From Agromyces luteolus (GTDB taxonomy: Bacteria; Actinomycetota; Actinomycetes; Actinomycetales; Microbacteriaceae), in contig NZ_WODA01000025.1 of assembly GCF_009729855.1 (NCBI RefSeq), positions 682,001 through 746,000 of the forward strand: a stretch of DNA of 64,000 nucleotides, read 5' to 3'. The position numbers were made by a program, and so were the translations under genes. This document shows, piece by piece, positions 25,138 to 34,222 of the stretch. Position 1 is the stretch's first letter. Each line of letters begins with the position of its first letter. The notes under the pieces are model-generated. The model did no database searches. It saw only the letters and a list, made by a program, of their open reading frames with translations, and was not told where the DNA came from.

Positions 25138-26124
25138 ATGTCGGTCCAGTCGCCGGCCGCGGTCGTCATGGTCCGGCCGCACCACTTCGCACCGAACCCG
25201 CACACCCTCGCCGACAACGGCTTCCAGCCGAACGCCGACGGACTCGACCCCGACCGGCTCGCGGCGGCGGCCTACGACGAGGTCACGCGCGCGGCCGCCG
25301 CGCTCGAGGCGGCGGGCGTGACCGTGCACCTCTTCGAGGATGAGACGACCCACCGGCCCGACAGCGTCTTCCCCAACAACTGGATCTCGACGCATTCGGG
25401 CGGTCACATCGCGCTCTTCCCGATGTTCACGCCGAACCGCCGCACCGAGCGGCGCAGCGACATCGTCGAGCTGCTGAAGACCACGTACCGCGTGCAGGAC
25501 GTCATCGACTACTCGGGCCTCGAGTACGACGACGTCTTCCTCGAGGGCACGGGGGCGATGGTGCTCGACCACGAGTCTCGGATCGCCTACGCCGCGCGCT
25601 CGAACCGCGCCGATCCGATCGCGCTCGAGCGCTTCTGCACGAACTTCGGCTATGAGCCGATGGTCTTCGACGCGGTCGACGGTCGAGGGGTCGCGGTCTA
25701 CCACACCAACGTGATCCTGAGCATCGCGACGGAGTTCGCGCTGGTCGCCGCCGACATGTTCGTCTCCCCCGCGCGTCGCGACGAGGTGCTCGGGCGCCTG
25801 GCCGCACGCGGCCGCCGCGACGTCATCGCGCTCGACAACGCGCAGGTCGACGCCTTCGCCGGCAACGCGCTCGAGCTCTGGTCCACCGAGGGACGCGTGC
25901 TCGCGCTCTCCCGCACGGCGTTCGACGCGCTGGACCTCGACCAGCGCGCGCGCATCGAGCGCACGGCCCGGCTGCTGCCGCTCGACGTCCCGACGATCGA
26001 GCTCGCCGGCGGGTCCGTGCGCTGCATGCTCGCCGGCGTGCACCTCGATCCGCGACCGGGTCTCGTCGAGCACCGTTCGGCGCCGGTGGACGACGCCGCC
26101 GCCGACGAGATCGCCGCGCTCTGA
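25138..26124 (+). CDS. ctlX: CtlX-like citrulline/dimethylarginine hydrolase
   Basis: A 328-residue member of the amidinotransferase/arginine-deiminase superfamily, CtlX type. Substrate and catalytic motifs: PDSVFPNNWISTHSGG (Asp/Asn), FLEGTGAMVLDH (Glu), VYHTNVILSI (catalytic His) and GGSVRCMLAGVHL (nucleophile Cys). CtlX enzymes break citrulline to ornithine, ammonia and CO2. The adjacent ornithine cyclodeaminase would then give proline, which strongly supports this reading over dimethylargininase. A strong hairpin follows the stop. Confidence 0.88.
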   Translation: MSVQSPAAVVMVRPHHFAPNPHTLADNGFQPNADGLDPDRLAAAAYDEVTRAAAALEAAGVTVHLFEDETTHRPDSVFPNNWISTHSGGHIALFPMFTPNRRTERRSDIVELLKTTYRVQDVIDYSGLEYDDVFLEGTGAMVLDHESRIAYAARSNRADPIALERFCTNFGYEPMVFDAVDGRGVAVYHTNVILSIATEFALVAADMFVSPARRDEVLGRLAARGRRDVIALDNAQVDAFAGNALELWSTEGRVLALSRTAFDALDLDQRARIERTARLLPLDVPTIELAGGSVRCMLAGVHLDPRPGLVEHRSAPVDDAAADEIAAL

Positions 26125-26153
26125 CGCGCGCCGCGGCATCCGGGCCGGGAACG

Positions 26154-26186
26154 ACGAACGGCCCGTCCGAGGGACGGGCCGTTCGT
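26154..26186. terminator. Bidirectional terminator
   Basis: Perfect 15-bp stem ACGAACGGCCCGTCC (26154-26168) and its complement (26172-26186) with a 3-nt loop, between the convergent ctlX and citrate synthase genes. Confidence 0.8.
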
Positions 26187-26210
26187 GCTCGCCGCGGACC
26201 GCGCCGCGGC

Positions 26211-27521
26211 TCAGTGCATCGGGTAGTGCCGCTCGGGCGATCCCGTGTACAGCTGCTGCGGTCGGCCGATCTTGGTGCCGCCGTCGAGGTTCATCTCGCG
26301 CCAGTGCGCGATCCAGCCGGGCAGGCGGCCGATCGCGAACAGGACGGTGAACATGCGCGTCGGGAAGCCCATGGCCTTGTAGATCACGCCGGTGTAGAAG
26401 TCGACGTTCGGGTAGAGGCGACGCTGCTTGAAGTAGTCGTCCTCGAGCGCGAACTGCTCGAGCTCCTTGGCGATGTCGAGCAGCGGGTCGTTCACCCCGA
26501 GGCCCTCGAGCACCGCGTCGGCGCTCGTCTTCACGATCTTCGCGCGCGGGTCGTAGTTCTTGTAGACCCGGTGGCCGAAGCCCATGAGCTTGACGCCGTC
26601 CTCCTTGCGCTTGACGCGCTCGACGAACTTGCCGACGCCCTCGCCCGAGTCGCGGATCTGCGCGAGCATCTGGAGGACGGCCTCGTTGGCGCCGCCGTGG
26701 AGCGGGCCCGACAGGGCCTGGATCCCGGCGGAGATGGACGCGTACAGGTTCGCACCCGTCGAACCGACGAGCCGGACCGTCGACGTCGACGCGTTCTGCT
26801 CGTGGTCCTCGTGGAGGATCAGCAGCCGATCGAGCGCCTTCGCGAGCGTCGGGTCGATGTGGTACGGCTCGGCCATGTTGCCGAAGTTCAGCCGCAGGAA
26901 GTTCTCGACGAAGTTGAGCGAGTTGTCGGGGTAGAGGAACGCCTGGCCGATGCTCTTCTTGTGCGCATAGGCGGCGATCACCGGCATCTTCGCGAGCAGG
27001 CGGATGGTCGTGAGCTCGACGTGATCGGGATCGTGCGGGTCGGACGAGTCCTCGTAGTACGTCGAGAGCGCGGCGACGGCGCTGGAGAGGACGGCCATCG
27101 GGTGCGCAGTGTGCGGGAGCGCGGAGAAGAAGCGCTTCAGGTCCTCATGGAGGAGCGTGTGGCGCCGGATCTTCTCGTCGAACTCGCCGAGCTGGTCGGC
27201 GGTCGGCAGCTCGCCGTACATGAGCAGCCAGGCGACCTCGAGGTAGGTCGAGTGCTCGGCGAGCTCCTCGATCGGGTAGCCGCGGTACCGCAGGATCCCC
27301 TGCTCGCCGTCGATGTAGGTGATCGCCGACCGCGTCGACGAGGTGTTGACGAACCCGTAGTCGAGTGCGGTGAGGCCGGTCTGCCGGGTGAGCGTCGAGA
27401 CGTCGATGCTCGCATTGCCCTGCGAGGCGCGGTGGATCGGGAATTCCGCCGTCCCACCGGGGAAGTTCAGCGTCGCGGTGTCGGCGTCGACTCCGACGGA
27501 TTCGTTCACGACGTTGCTCAC
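26211..27521 (-). CDS. gltA: Citrate synthase (type II)
   Basis: A 436-residue TCA-cycle enzyme condensing oxaloacetate and acetyl-CoA. Conserved blocks: GILRYRGYPIEELAEHS, HEDHEQNASTSTVRLVGSTG (active His), SGPLHGGANEAVLQML, MGFGHRVYKNYDPRAK (active His and Arg) and YPNVDFYTGVIYKAMGFP (active Asp). GTG 27521 is selected for its AGGAGA ribosome site 5 nt upstream. The 15 or so codons further upstream are not needed. Length and motifs match the hexameric actinobacterial GltA. Confidence 0.96.
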   Translation of the reverse strand: MSNVVNESVGVDADTATLNFPGGTAEFPIHRASQGNASIDVSTLTRQTGLTALDYGFVNTSSTRSAITYIDGEQGILRYRGYPIEELAEHSTYLEVAWLLMYGELPTADQLGEFDEKIRRHTLLHEDLKRFFSALPHTAHPMAVLSSAVAALSTYYEDSSDPHDPDHVELTTIRLLAKMPVIAAYAHKKSIGQAFLYPDNSLNFVENFLRLNFGNMAEPYHIDPTLAKALDRLLILHEDHEQNASTSTVRLVGSTGANLYASISAGIQALSGPLHGGANEAVLQMLAQIRDSGEGVGKFVERVKRKEDGVKLMGFGHRVYKNYDPRAKIVKTSADAVLEGLGVNDPLLDIAKELEQFALEDDYFKQRRLYPNVDFYTGVIYKAMGFPTRMFTVLFAIGRLPGWIAHWREMNLDGGTKIGRPQQLYTGSPERHYPMH

Positions 27522-27600
27522 GGCGTCTCCTGTGATCGTCACTGTCTCGCGGTTCCCTGCTCTCCGGCCCGGCACCGGTCGGCGCGCGCGGCCCGACTAC

Positions 27601-27606
27601 AGCCTA
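27601..27606 (-). promoter_or_regulatory. Possible -10 of gltA, flanked by an inverted repeat
   Basis: TAGGCT on the minus strand lies between 7-bp arms GCCCGAC (27591-27597) and GTCGGGC (27612-27618). The predicted 5' UTR is about 70 nt. Confidence 0.4.
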
Positions 27607-27702
27607 GACGGGTCGGGCGCACACTGTCGCATCCGCCAATGGATCACGCGATCGATTGGAGCGGTGCCACAGTCTTGGCGACGATTCGGTGACGATCGGC
27701 CC

Positions 27703-28818
27703 TCAGCGCACCGCGGTCGCCCGAAGCCGGTCGGCGGCACGACCGATCCGCTCGTCCGTCGCCGTGAGCGAGAGCCGGACGTGCTGCGGGAAGTGCGGTC
27801 CGTAGAAGTGCCCGGGCCCGGCGAGGATGCCGAGGTCGGCGAGGCGCCCGATCGACTCCCAGGCGTCGCGTCCCTCGGTCGCCCACAGGTACAGGCCCGC
27901 CTCACTGCGGTCGATGCGGAAGCCGGCGTCCTCGAGGGCGGGCCGGAGGAGGTCGCGTCTCGCCCGGTAGCGTGCCTTCTGCTCCCGCACGTGCTCGTCG
28001 TCCGCGAGCGCGACGGCCATCGCCGCCTGCAGCGGGGCCGGGACCATGAGCCCGGCGTGCTTGCGGACCTTCGTGAGGCGGACGATCAGCGCGGGATCGC
28101 CAGCGACGAACGCGGCACGGTAGCCGGCCATGTTCGACTGCTTCGACAGCGAGTAGATCGCGAGCACCCCGCTCGGATCACCGCCGGTCACGGCCGGGTC
28201 GAGCACGCTCGGGACGGCCCCCTCGTGCCACGGCTCCTCCCAGCCGAGCTCGGCGTAGCACTCGTCGGCGACGAGGATCGCCCCGAGCTCGCGGGCCCGC
28301 TCCACTGCGCGGCGCAGCTCGGGCACGCCGAGCACGCGACCGTCGGGGTTGCCCGGCGAGTTGAGCCAGACGAGGCGGGTGTTCGCGGGCCATTCGGCCG
28401 GGTCGTCGGATGCCACGGCCTCCGCGCCCGCGAAGATCGCACCCATCTCGTACGTCGGGTAGGCCGCCATGGGATGGACGACGGCATCGCCGGCGCCCAC
28501 GCCGAGGAAGAAGGGCAGGAGTGCGACGAGCTCCTTCGAGCCGATCGTCGGCAGTACGCCATCCGTCTCGAGACCCTCGACGCCGCGCCGACGCGCGTAC
28601 CAGTCCACGATCGCGCGTCGCAGGGCCGTCGTCCCGGCGGTCGCCGGATAGGAGTGCGCGTCGGCGGCCGCCGCGAGTGCGTCGCGCACGATCGGCGGCG
28701 TCGGGTCGATCGGCGATCCGATCGAGAGGTCGACGATGCCGTCGCGGTGCGCCGCCGCCCGATCGCGGTACGGGACCACCAGGTCCCAGGGGTACTCGGG
28801 CAGTGCCCCGAGCGCCAT
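27703..28818 (-). CDS. dapC: Succinyldiaminopimelate transaminase
   Basis: A 371-residue class I/II PLP aminotransferase. Motifs: SIGSPIDPTP, YPATAGTTALRRAI, WLNSPGNPDGRVL, LVADECYAELGW and the PLP-lysine motif YSLSKQSNMAGYRAAF. Its position 2 nt after the ferredoxin gene is the conserved fdxC-dapC arrangement of actinobacteria (Rv1177-Rv1178), supporting the DapC assignment: transamination of N-succinyl-2-amino-6-ketopimelate. It complements dapD and dapE found 8 kb away. Confidence 0.92.
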   Translation of the reverse strand: MALGALPEYPWDLVVPYRDRAAAHRDGIVDLSIGSPIDPTPPIVRDALAAAADAHSYPATAGTTALRRAIVDWYARRRGVEGLETDGVLPTIGSKELVALLPFFLGVGAGDAVVHPMAAYPTYEMGAIFAGAEAVASDDPAEWPANTRLVWLNSPGNPDGRVLGVPELRRAVERARELGAILVADECYAELGWEEPWHEGAVPSVLDPAVTGGDPSGVLAIYSLSKQSNMAGYRAAFVAGDPALIVRLTKVRKHAGLMVPAPLQAAMAVALADDEHVREQKARYRARRDLLRPALEDAGFRIDRSEAGLYLWATEGRDAWESIGRLADLGILAGPGHFYGPHFPQHVRLSLTATDERIGRAADRLRATAVR

Positions 28819-28820
28819 GG

Positions 28821-29141
28821 TCAGTGACCCTGCGGGGGCAGCGCCGCGATCAGCGGGTGGTCCTTCGGGATGACGCCGACCTTCGCCGCGCCGCCCGGGG
28901 AGCCGACCTCGTCGAAGAACTCGACGTTCGCCTTGTAGTAGTCGGCCCACTCGTCGGGAAGGTCGTCCTCGTAGTAGATGGCCTCGACCGGGCACACCGG
29001 CTCGCAGGCGCCGCAGTCGACGCATTCGTCGGGGTGGATGTAGAGCGAACGCTCACCCTCGTAGATGCAGTCGACGGGACACTCGTCGATGCAGGCACGG
29101 TCCTTCACATCGACGCACGGCAGGGCGATGACATAGGTCAC
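28821..29141 (-). CDS. fdxA: 7Fe ferredoxin
   Basis: A 106-residue soluble electron carrier with one [3Fe-4S] and one [4Fe-4S] cluster. The cysteines are C9, C17, C21, C25, then C40, C43, C46 and C50; the replacement pattern C9-x7-C17-x3-C21-P and C40-xx-C43-xx-C46-xxx-C50-P is that of FdxA/FdxC. It has the long C-terminal extension usual in this family. It heads the dapC transcript. The electron partner is unknown. Confidence 0.95.
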   Translation of the reverse strand: MTYVIALPCVDVKDRACIDECPVDCIYEGERSLYIHPDECVDCGACEPVCPVEAIYYEDDLPDEWADYYKANVEFFDEVGSPGGAAKVGVIPKDHPLIAALPPQGH

Positions 29142-29180
29142 GGTGGGTCGCGGTCCCTTCGATGAGGCTTGACTGCCAGT

Positions 29181-29582
29181 CTATGCGCGACGCGCCTCGC
29201 GCGACGGCAGCGAGGGCCACGCGACGACCAATACCGAAACGATCGCGGGCCCGATCGCCCAGACGATGCCGACGACGCCGTCGGCGACGAGCACCGATCC
29301 GCCGGGGCCGGGGAGCGCCAGGACGGCCACGCTTCCGACCACGCCCGCCGCGGCGGCCGCGGCGGCCGCCCGTCCGCCCGCCACGAGGCGGATGCCGAGG
29401 AGCAGTGCGGCGACGCCGACGAGGCCCGCGACGACGCCCCACGGGATCGACGCGCCGCCGATCTCCCACGCGTGCCGGTGCCCGATCGTCGCGACCGTTC
29501 CGTAGACCACGCCGACCGCGAACGAGATCGCGAGAGTGCCGATCCGGGAGCCGAGCGACCGGCGCCCGCTCGCCGCGGTCAC
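29181..29582 (-). CDS. Small membrane protein (DUF6113-like)
   Basis: A 133-residue protein with four predicted membrane helices and no charged active-site motifs (SFAVGVVYGTVATIGHRHAW; VVAGLVGVAALLLGIRLVAG). Resembles the small actinobacterial membrane proteins called DUF6113; this name is from memory and not verified. GTG start, overlapping the upstream lipoprotein stop as GTGA, so it is translationally coupled to that gene. It lies 39 nt ahead of the ferredoxin gene on the same strand. Function unknown. Confidence 0.75.
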   Translation of the reverse strand: MTAASGRRSLGSRIGTLAISFAVGVVYGTVATIGHRHAWEIGGASIPWGVVAGLVGVAALLLGIRLVAGGRAAAAAAAAGVVGSVAVLALPGPGGSVLVADGVVGIVWAIGPAIVSVLVVAWPSLPSREARRA

Positions 29583-30022
29583 GGCGCCGGCGTCACGGTG
29601 TAGGTCACCGTGCCGCCCTCGCCCGCGAGGATCACGAGGAACTCGCCGTCGGTGTAGACCGTCCCCGCCGCGCTCGCCTGCGCGAGGGTGGAGTCCTCGC
29701 GGAAGCCCGCGCCCTCGACCTCGGCGCGTGCGTCACCCAGCGGGTCGGCCGCCTCGGACGTGAGCACCACGACCCAGCCGTCCGAGCTCGCGGCCCCGCC
29801 GGCGAGCTCGATGCTGCCGTCGATGATCGGCACCGACGCCGGGAAGTCGGCCGGGAGCTCGCCGCTCAGCTCGACCCGACCGCCGGTCGCGTCCTCGACG
29901 GTGTCCTCGACCCCGCGCTCGACGAGGTCCTGCACGGTGCCCGTGCAGCCGGAGAGCAGGGTCGCCGCGGCGAGGCTCGCCACGACGGCGACGGCGCGCG
30001 CACGCCGGGAGAAGAGAGGCAT
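29579..30022 (-). CDS. Small predicted lipoprotein
   Basis: A 147-residue secreted protein with a basic N-terminus, a hydrophobic core and lipobox LLSGC (Cys26). The mature part contains a possible phospholipid- or ligand-binding beta fold with LPADFPASVPIIDGSIELAGG, a pattern seen in actinobacterial lipoproteins of unknown role. A leaderless promoter precedes the ATG. The stop overlaps the downstream membrane-protein start (GTGA). Confidence 0.82.
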   Translation of the reverse strand: MPLFSRRARAVAVVASLAAATLLSGCTGTVQDLVERGVEDTVEDATGGRVELSGELPADFPASVPIIDGSIELAGGAASSDGWVVVLTSEAADPLGDARAEVEGAGFREDSTLAQASAAGTVYTDGEFLVILAGEGGTVTYTVTPAP

Positions 30023-30029
30023 GCGCGCG

Positions 30030-30035
30030 AGTCTA
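30030..30035 (-). promoter_or_regulatory. -10 element, leaderless lipoprotein gene
   Basis: TAGACT on the minus strand, 7 nt before the ATG at 30022. Confidence 0.55.
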
Positions 30036-30090
30036 TCCGTCGCGCCTGTGCGGGTGCCGCCGGTGCGGCGCGCGTGCGCGCACCATGCCG

Positions 30091-30096
30091 TAGCGT
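30091..30096 (+). promoter_or_regulatory. -10 element of the enoyl-CoA hydratase gene
   Basis: TAGCGT lies 44 nt before the ATG at 30140. A GGAAGGA ribosome-site candidate sits between them. Confidence 0.4.
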
Positions 30097-30139
30097 GGTC
30101 GGCGGCGCGGCCCGACCGCCGCGGGAAGGACGATCGAGG

Positions 30140-30952
30140 ATGACCGAACAGCCCGGACCCGACGAGCAGCACCCGCCCGTGCGGATCGAGCGCGACGGCG
30201 TCGTCGCCACCGTCGTGATCGACCGGCCGACGGCGCTGAACGCCCTCTCCCCCGACGTGCTCGTGGCCATCGCCGACGCGTTCGACGCGCTCCGCGCCGA
30301 GGCCGACGCCGTCCGCGGCGTCCTGGTCGTCGGCGAGGGCGGGCGGGCGTTCGTCGCGGGCGCCGACATCCGCTCGCTGTCGACCCTCACGCCCGAGGAG
30401 GGCGCCGAGGCCGCCCGCCTGGGGCACCGGGTCGCCGCGACGATCGAGGCGTTCCCGGCGCTCGTCATCGCCTGCGTCGACGGGTTCGCACTCGGCGGCG
30501 GGCTCGAGCTCGCGCTCGCGTGCGACCTCATCTACGCGACCGAGTCGTCGTCGTTCGGCCAGCCGGAGGTCCGGCTCGGCCTCATCCCCGGGTTCGGCGG
30601 CACCGTCCGGCTGCCCCGCGCCGTCGGGCTCCCGCTCGCGAAGGACCTCATCTTCACCGGACGGCGCATCGACGCCGCGACGGCGGAGGCCGCGGGCCTC
30701 ATCGCGCGACGGTTCCCCGATCGCGACGCGCTGCTCGCCGGCGCACGCGCGACGATCGACGAGGTCGCGGCGAACGCCTGGACGGCCGTCGCCCTCGCGA
30801 AGCGGGTGCTCGTCGAGGCGGCGGGAACCCCCACCGCGACCGCGACCGCCCTCGAGGTCGCGGGCTTCGCCGACGCGTTCCGCACCGACGACATGCGCGA
30901 GGGCGTCGCCGCGTTCATCGAGAAGCGCGAGCCCGGGTTCTCGGGTCGCTGA
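30140..30952 (+). CDS. Enoyl-CoA hydratase/isomerase family protein
   Basis: A 270-residue crotonase-fold protein. The oxyanion-hole residues are in AFVAGADIRSLS and the second motif DGFALGGGLELALACDLIYA carries the conserved GG. FGQPEVRLGLIPGFGGTVRLPRAVG contains the catalytic Glu of typical hydratases. It probably acts in fatty-acid or branched-chain beta-oxidation, but crotonases are diverse and no pathway genes are adjacent. A hairpin follows the stop. Confidence 0.88.
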   Translation: MTEQPGPDEQHPPVRIERDGVVATVVIDRPTALNALSPDVLVAIADAFDALRAEADAVRGVLVVGEGGRAFVAGADIRSLSTLTPEEGAEAARLGHRVAATIEAFPALVIACVDGFALGGGLELALACDLIYATESSSFGQPEVRLGLIPGFGGTVRLPRAVGLPLAKDLIFTGRRIDAATAEAAGLIARRFPDRDALLAGARATIDEVAANAWTAVALAKRVLVEAAGTPTATATALEVAGFADAFRTDDMREGVAAFIEKREPGFSGR

Positions 30953-30960
30953 GGCGACGG

Positions 30961-30984
30961 ATGCCGCGGCTCGCGCCGCGGCAT
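30961..30984. terminator. Hairpin terminator
   Basis: Perfect 10-bp arms ATGCCGCGGC and GCCGCGGCAT around TCGC, just after the enoyl-CoA hydratase stop. Confidence 0.6.
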
Positions 30985-31000
30985 CGGCCGCCGCGTCGGC

Positions 31001-31060
31001 TCAGCTATCGACGTGCGTGCTCAGCCGTCGACGTGCGTGCTCAGCCGTTGACGTGCGAGC
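31001..31060. repeat. Three tandem 20-bp repeats covering the 3' end of the M23 gene
   Basis: Units begin TCAGC at 31001, 31021 and 31041 with only a few substitutions. The third is the last part of the M23 gene including its stop; the first two lie beyond the stop, each repeating a stop plus C-terminal codons out of phase. Confidence 0.85.
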
Positions 31061-31916
31061 TCAGCCAGGACATGCCGTCGAAGCGGACGCCGTCGGCGCC
31101 GTACATCTCGAGGTGGAGGTGCGGCCCGGTGGACTGGCCGGTCGTGCCGACCGCACCGAGCGCCTGGCCGGCGGTGACCCGCTGGCCGGGGGCGACCTGG
31201 AGCGAGCCGTACTGCATGTGCGCGTACAGCGAGGTGATGACGGCACCGCCGATGTTGTGCTGGACCTCGACGTAGACGCCGAGCCCGCCGCCGGCCTCGG
31301 TGGCCGTGATGACGACGCCGTCGGCGACCGAGCCGATGGTCGCGCCGGCGCCCGGGTTGAAGTCGATGCCGTCGTGGAAGGTGGAGCAGCCCGCACAGGG
31401 CGCGATGCGAGGGCCGAAGCCCGACGCCGTCCGCGACGGGTCGACCGGCCACACGACGCGGTCGGCCTGCAGGAGGGACACGTCGCCGAGGCCCGCGACG
31501 CTCGACTCGATGGGCGGCGGAGCCGCCTCGACGTCCCAGTCGCCGACGTCGATCGGCTCGAGCGCGACCTCGGAGCCGACCTCGAGGGTCTGCGAGCGGA
31601 TCGAGATCGAGTCCTCGGCCGGCGCGTAGACCGACGCGCGGGCCACGGTGTCGGTCGCGGTCACCGCGAGCGCGGGGACGCTCGTCGAGAGCAGCATGCC
31701 CCCGGCGAAGGTCATCGCGCCGATCGTCATGACGGGGCGCAGCGCGGCGGAGGCGCGGCGGCGGCGCACGGGGCGGGCGACGGCCTCGGGCGCGGCGATC
31801 GGCCTGGCGCTCTCGGCGGAGGTCGCGGTGCTGGCGGGGGTGGCGGGGGTGGCGGGGTTCGCGCGGCGGTAACGGGGGCGTCCGGCCGCACGACGGCCAT
31901 GCTGGGGGAAGTTCAT
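31041..31916 (-). CDS. M23 family metallopeptidase
   Basis: A 291-residue exported peptidoglycan endopeptidase. A long basic N-terminal region (about 70 residues) precedes a membrane-spanning signal segment (VMTIGAMTFAGGMLLSTSVPALA). A linker and a LytM/M23 domain with metal ligands follow: STFHDGIDFNPGAGATIGSVADG (His, Asp), TSLYAHMQYGSL and GPHLHLEMYG (HxH). The domain is complete, so it may be active. ATG 31916 has no clear ribosome site. The gene ends inside a 20-bp triplicated sequence. Confidence 0.9.
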   Translation of the reverse strand: MNFPQHGRRAAGRPRYRRANPATPATPASTATSAESARPIAAPEAVARPVRRRRASAALRPVMTIGAMTFAGGMLLSTSVPALAVTATDTVARASVYAPAEDSISIRSQTLEVGSEVALEPIDVGDWDVEAAPPPIESSVAGLGDVSLLQADRVVWPVDPSRTASGFGPRIAPCAGCSTFHDGIDFNPGAGATIGSVADGVVITATEAGGGLGVYVEVQHNIGGAVITSLYAHMQYGSLQVAPGQRVTAGQALGAVGTTGQSTGPHLHLEMYGADGVRFDGMSWLSSHVNG

Positions 31917-31962
31917 AAGCGGGGGAAGGGTGAAGCTCAGGTAACGGTTGCGTAACGACAAA

Positions 31963-31984
31963 GTCGGGTTTCGAAGAACCCGAC
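31963..31984 (-). terminator. Hairpin with T-run upstream of the M23 gene
   Basis: Minus-strand 8-bp stem GTCGGGTT/AACCCGAC, loop CTTCGA, followed by TTT. It would stop typA read-through 47 nt before the M23 start. Confidence 0.5.
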
Positions 31985-32050
31985 AACCATACGAGGTGCT
32001 TTCTGTGAGGTTCCTCCACCGCCCCGGCAACCCGCGTGAGCCGCGAACGA

Positions 32051-32091
32051 CGACGGGGGATGCCGCGGCGACCCCGCGGCATCCCCCGTCG
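32051..32091. terminator. typA terminator
   Basis: Perfect 18-bp stem (32051-32068 with 32074-32091, loop CGACC) starting 13 nt past the typA stop codon. Confidence 0.8.
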
Positions 32092-32103
32092 CTCGTCCCT
32101 GCG

Positions 32104-34026
<1,923 letters not shown>

Positions 34027-34150
34027 GGTGAGGTCCTCGCGTGGCCTCCGGTCGCCGTGAGGGCTCCGGGGCGCGGATCGGCAGCGCCGAGGCGCTGGAT
34101 TGGAGTCGGTGGGAGCGCGGGCAGCCGATGGTCACGGTTCGCGCCAGACC

Positions 34151-34156
34151 AGCCTA
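34151..34156 (-). promoter_or_regulatory. -10 element of typA
   Basis: TAGGCT on the minus strand, about 125 nt before the ATG, giving a 5' UTR of roughly 118 nt. Confidence 0.4.
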
Positions 34157-34176
34157 CCGCGTCCGGCGGAAACGGC

Positions 34177-34210
34177 GGACGCCCGGCCTCCGCGAGGAGA
34201 CCGGGCGTCC
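34177..34210. terminator. Terminator after the peptide ABC operon
   Basis: GGACGCCCGG (34177-34186) pairs with CCGGGCGTCC (34201-34210). An inner CCTC/GAGG pairing extends the stem with a bulge. Confidence 0.7.
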
Positions 34211-34222
34211 GTGCGGCGCAGG

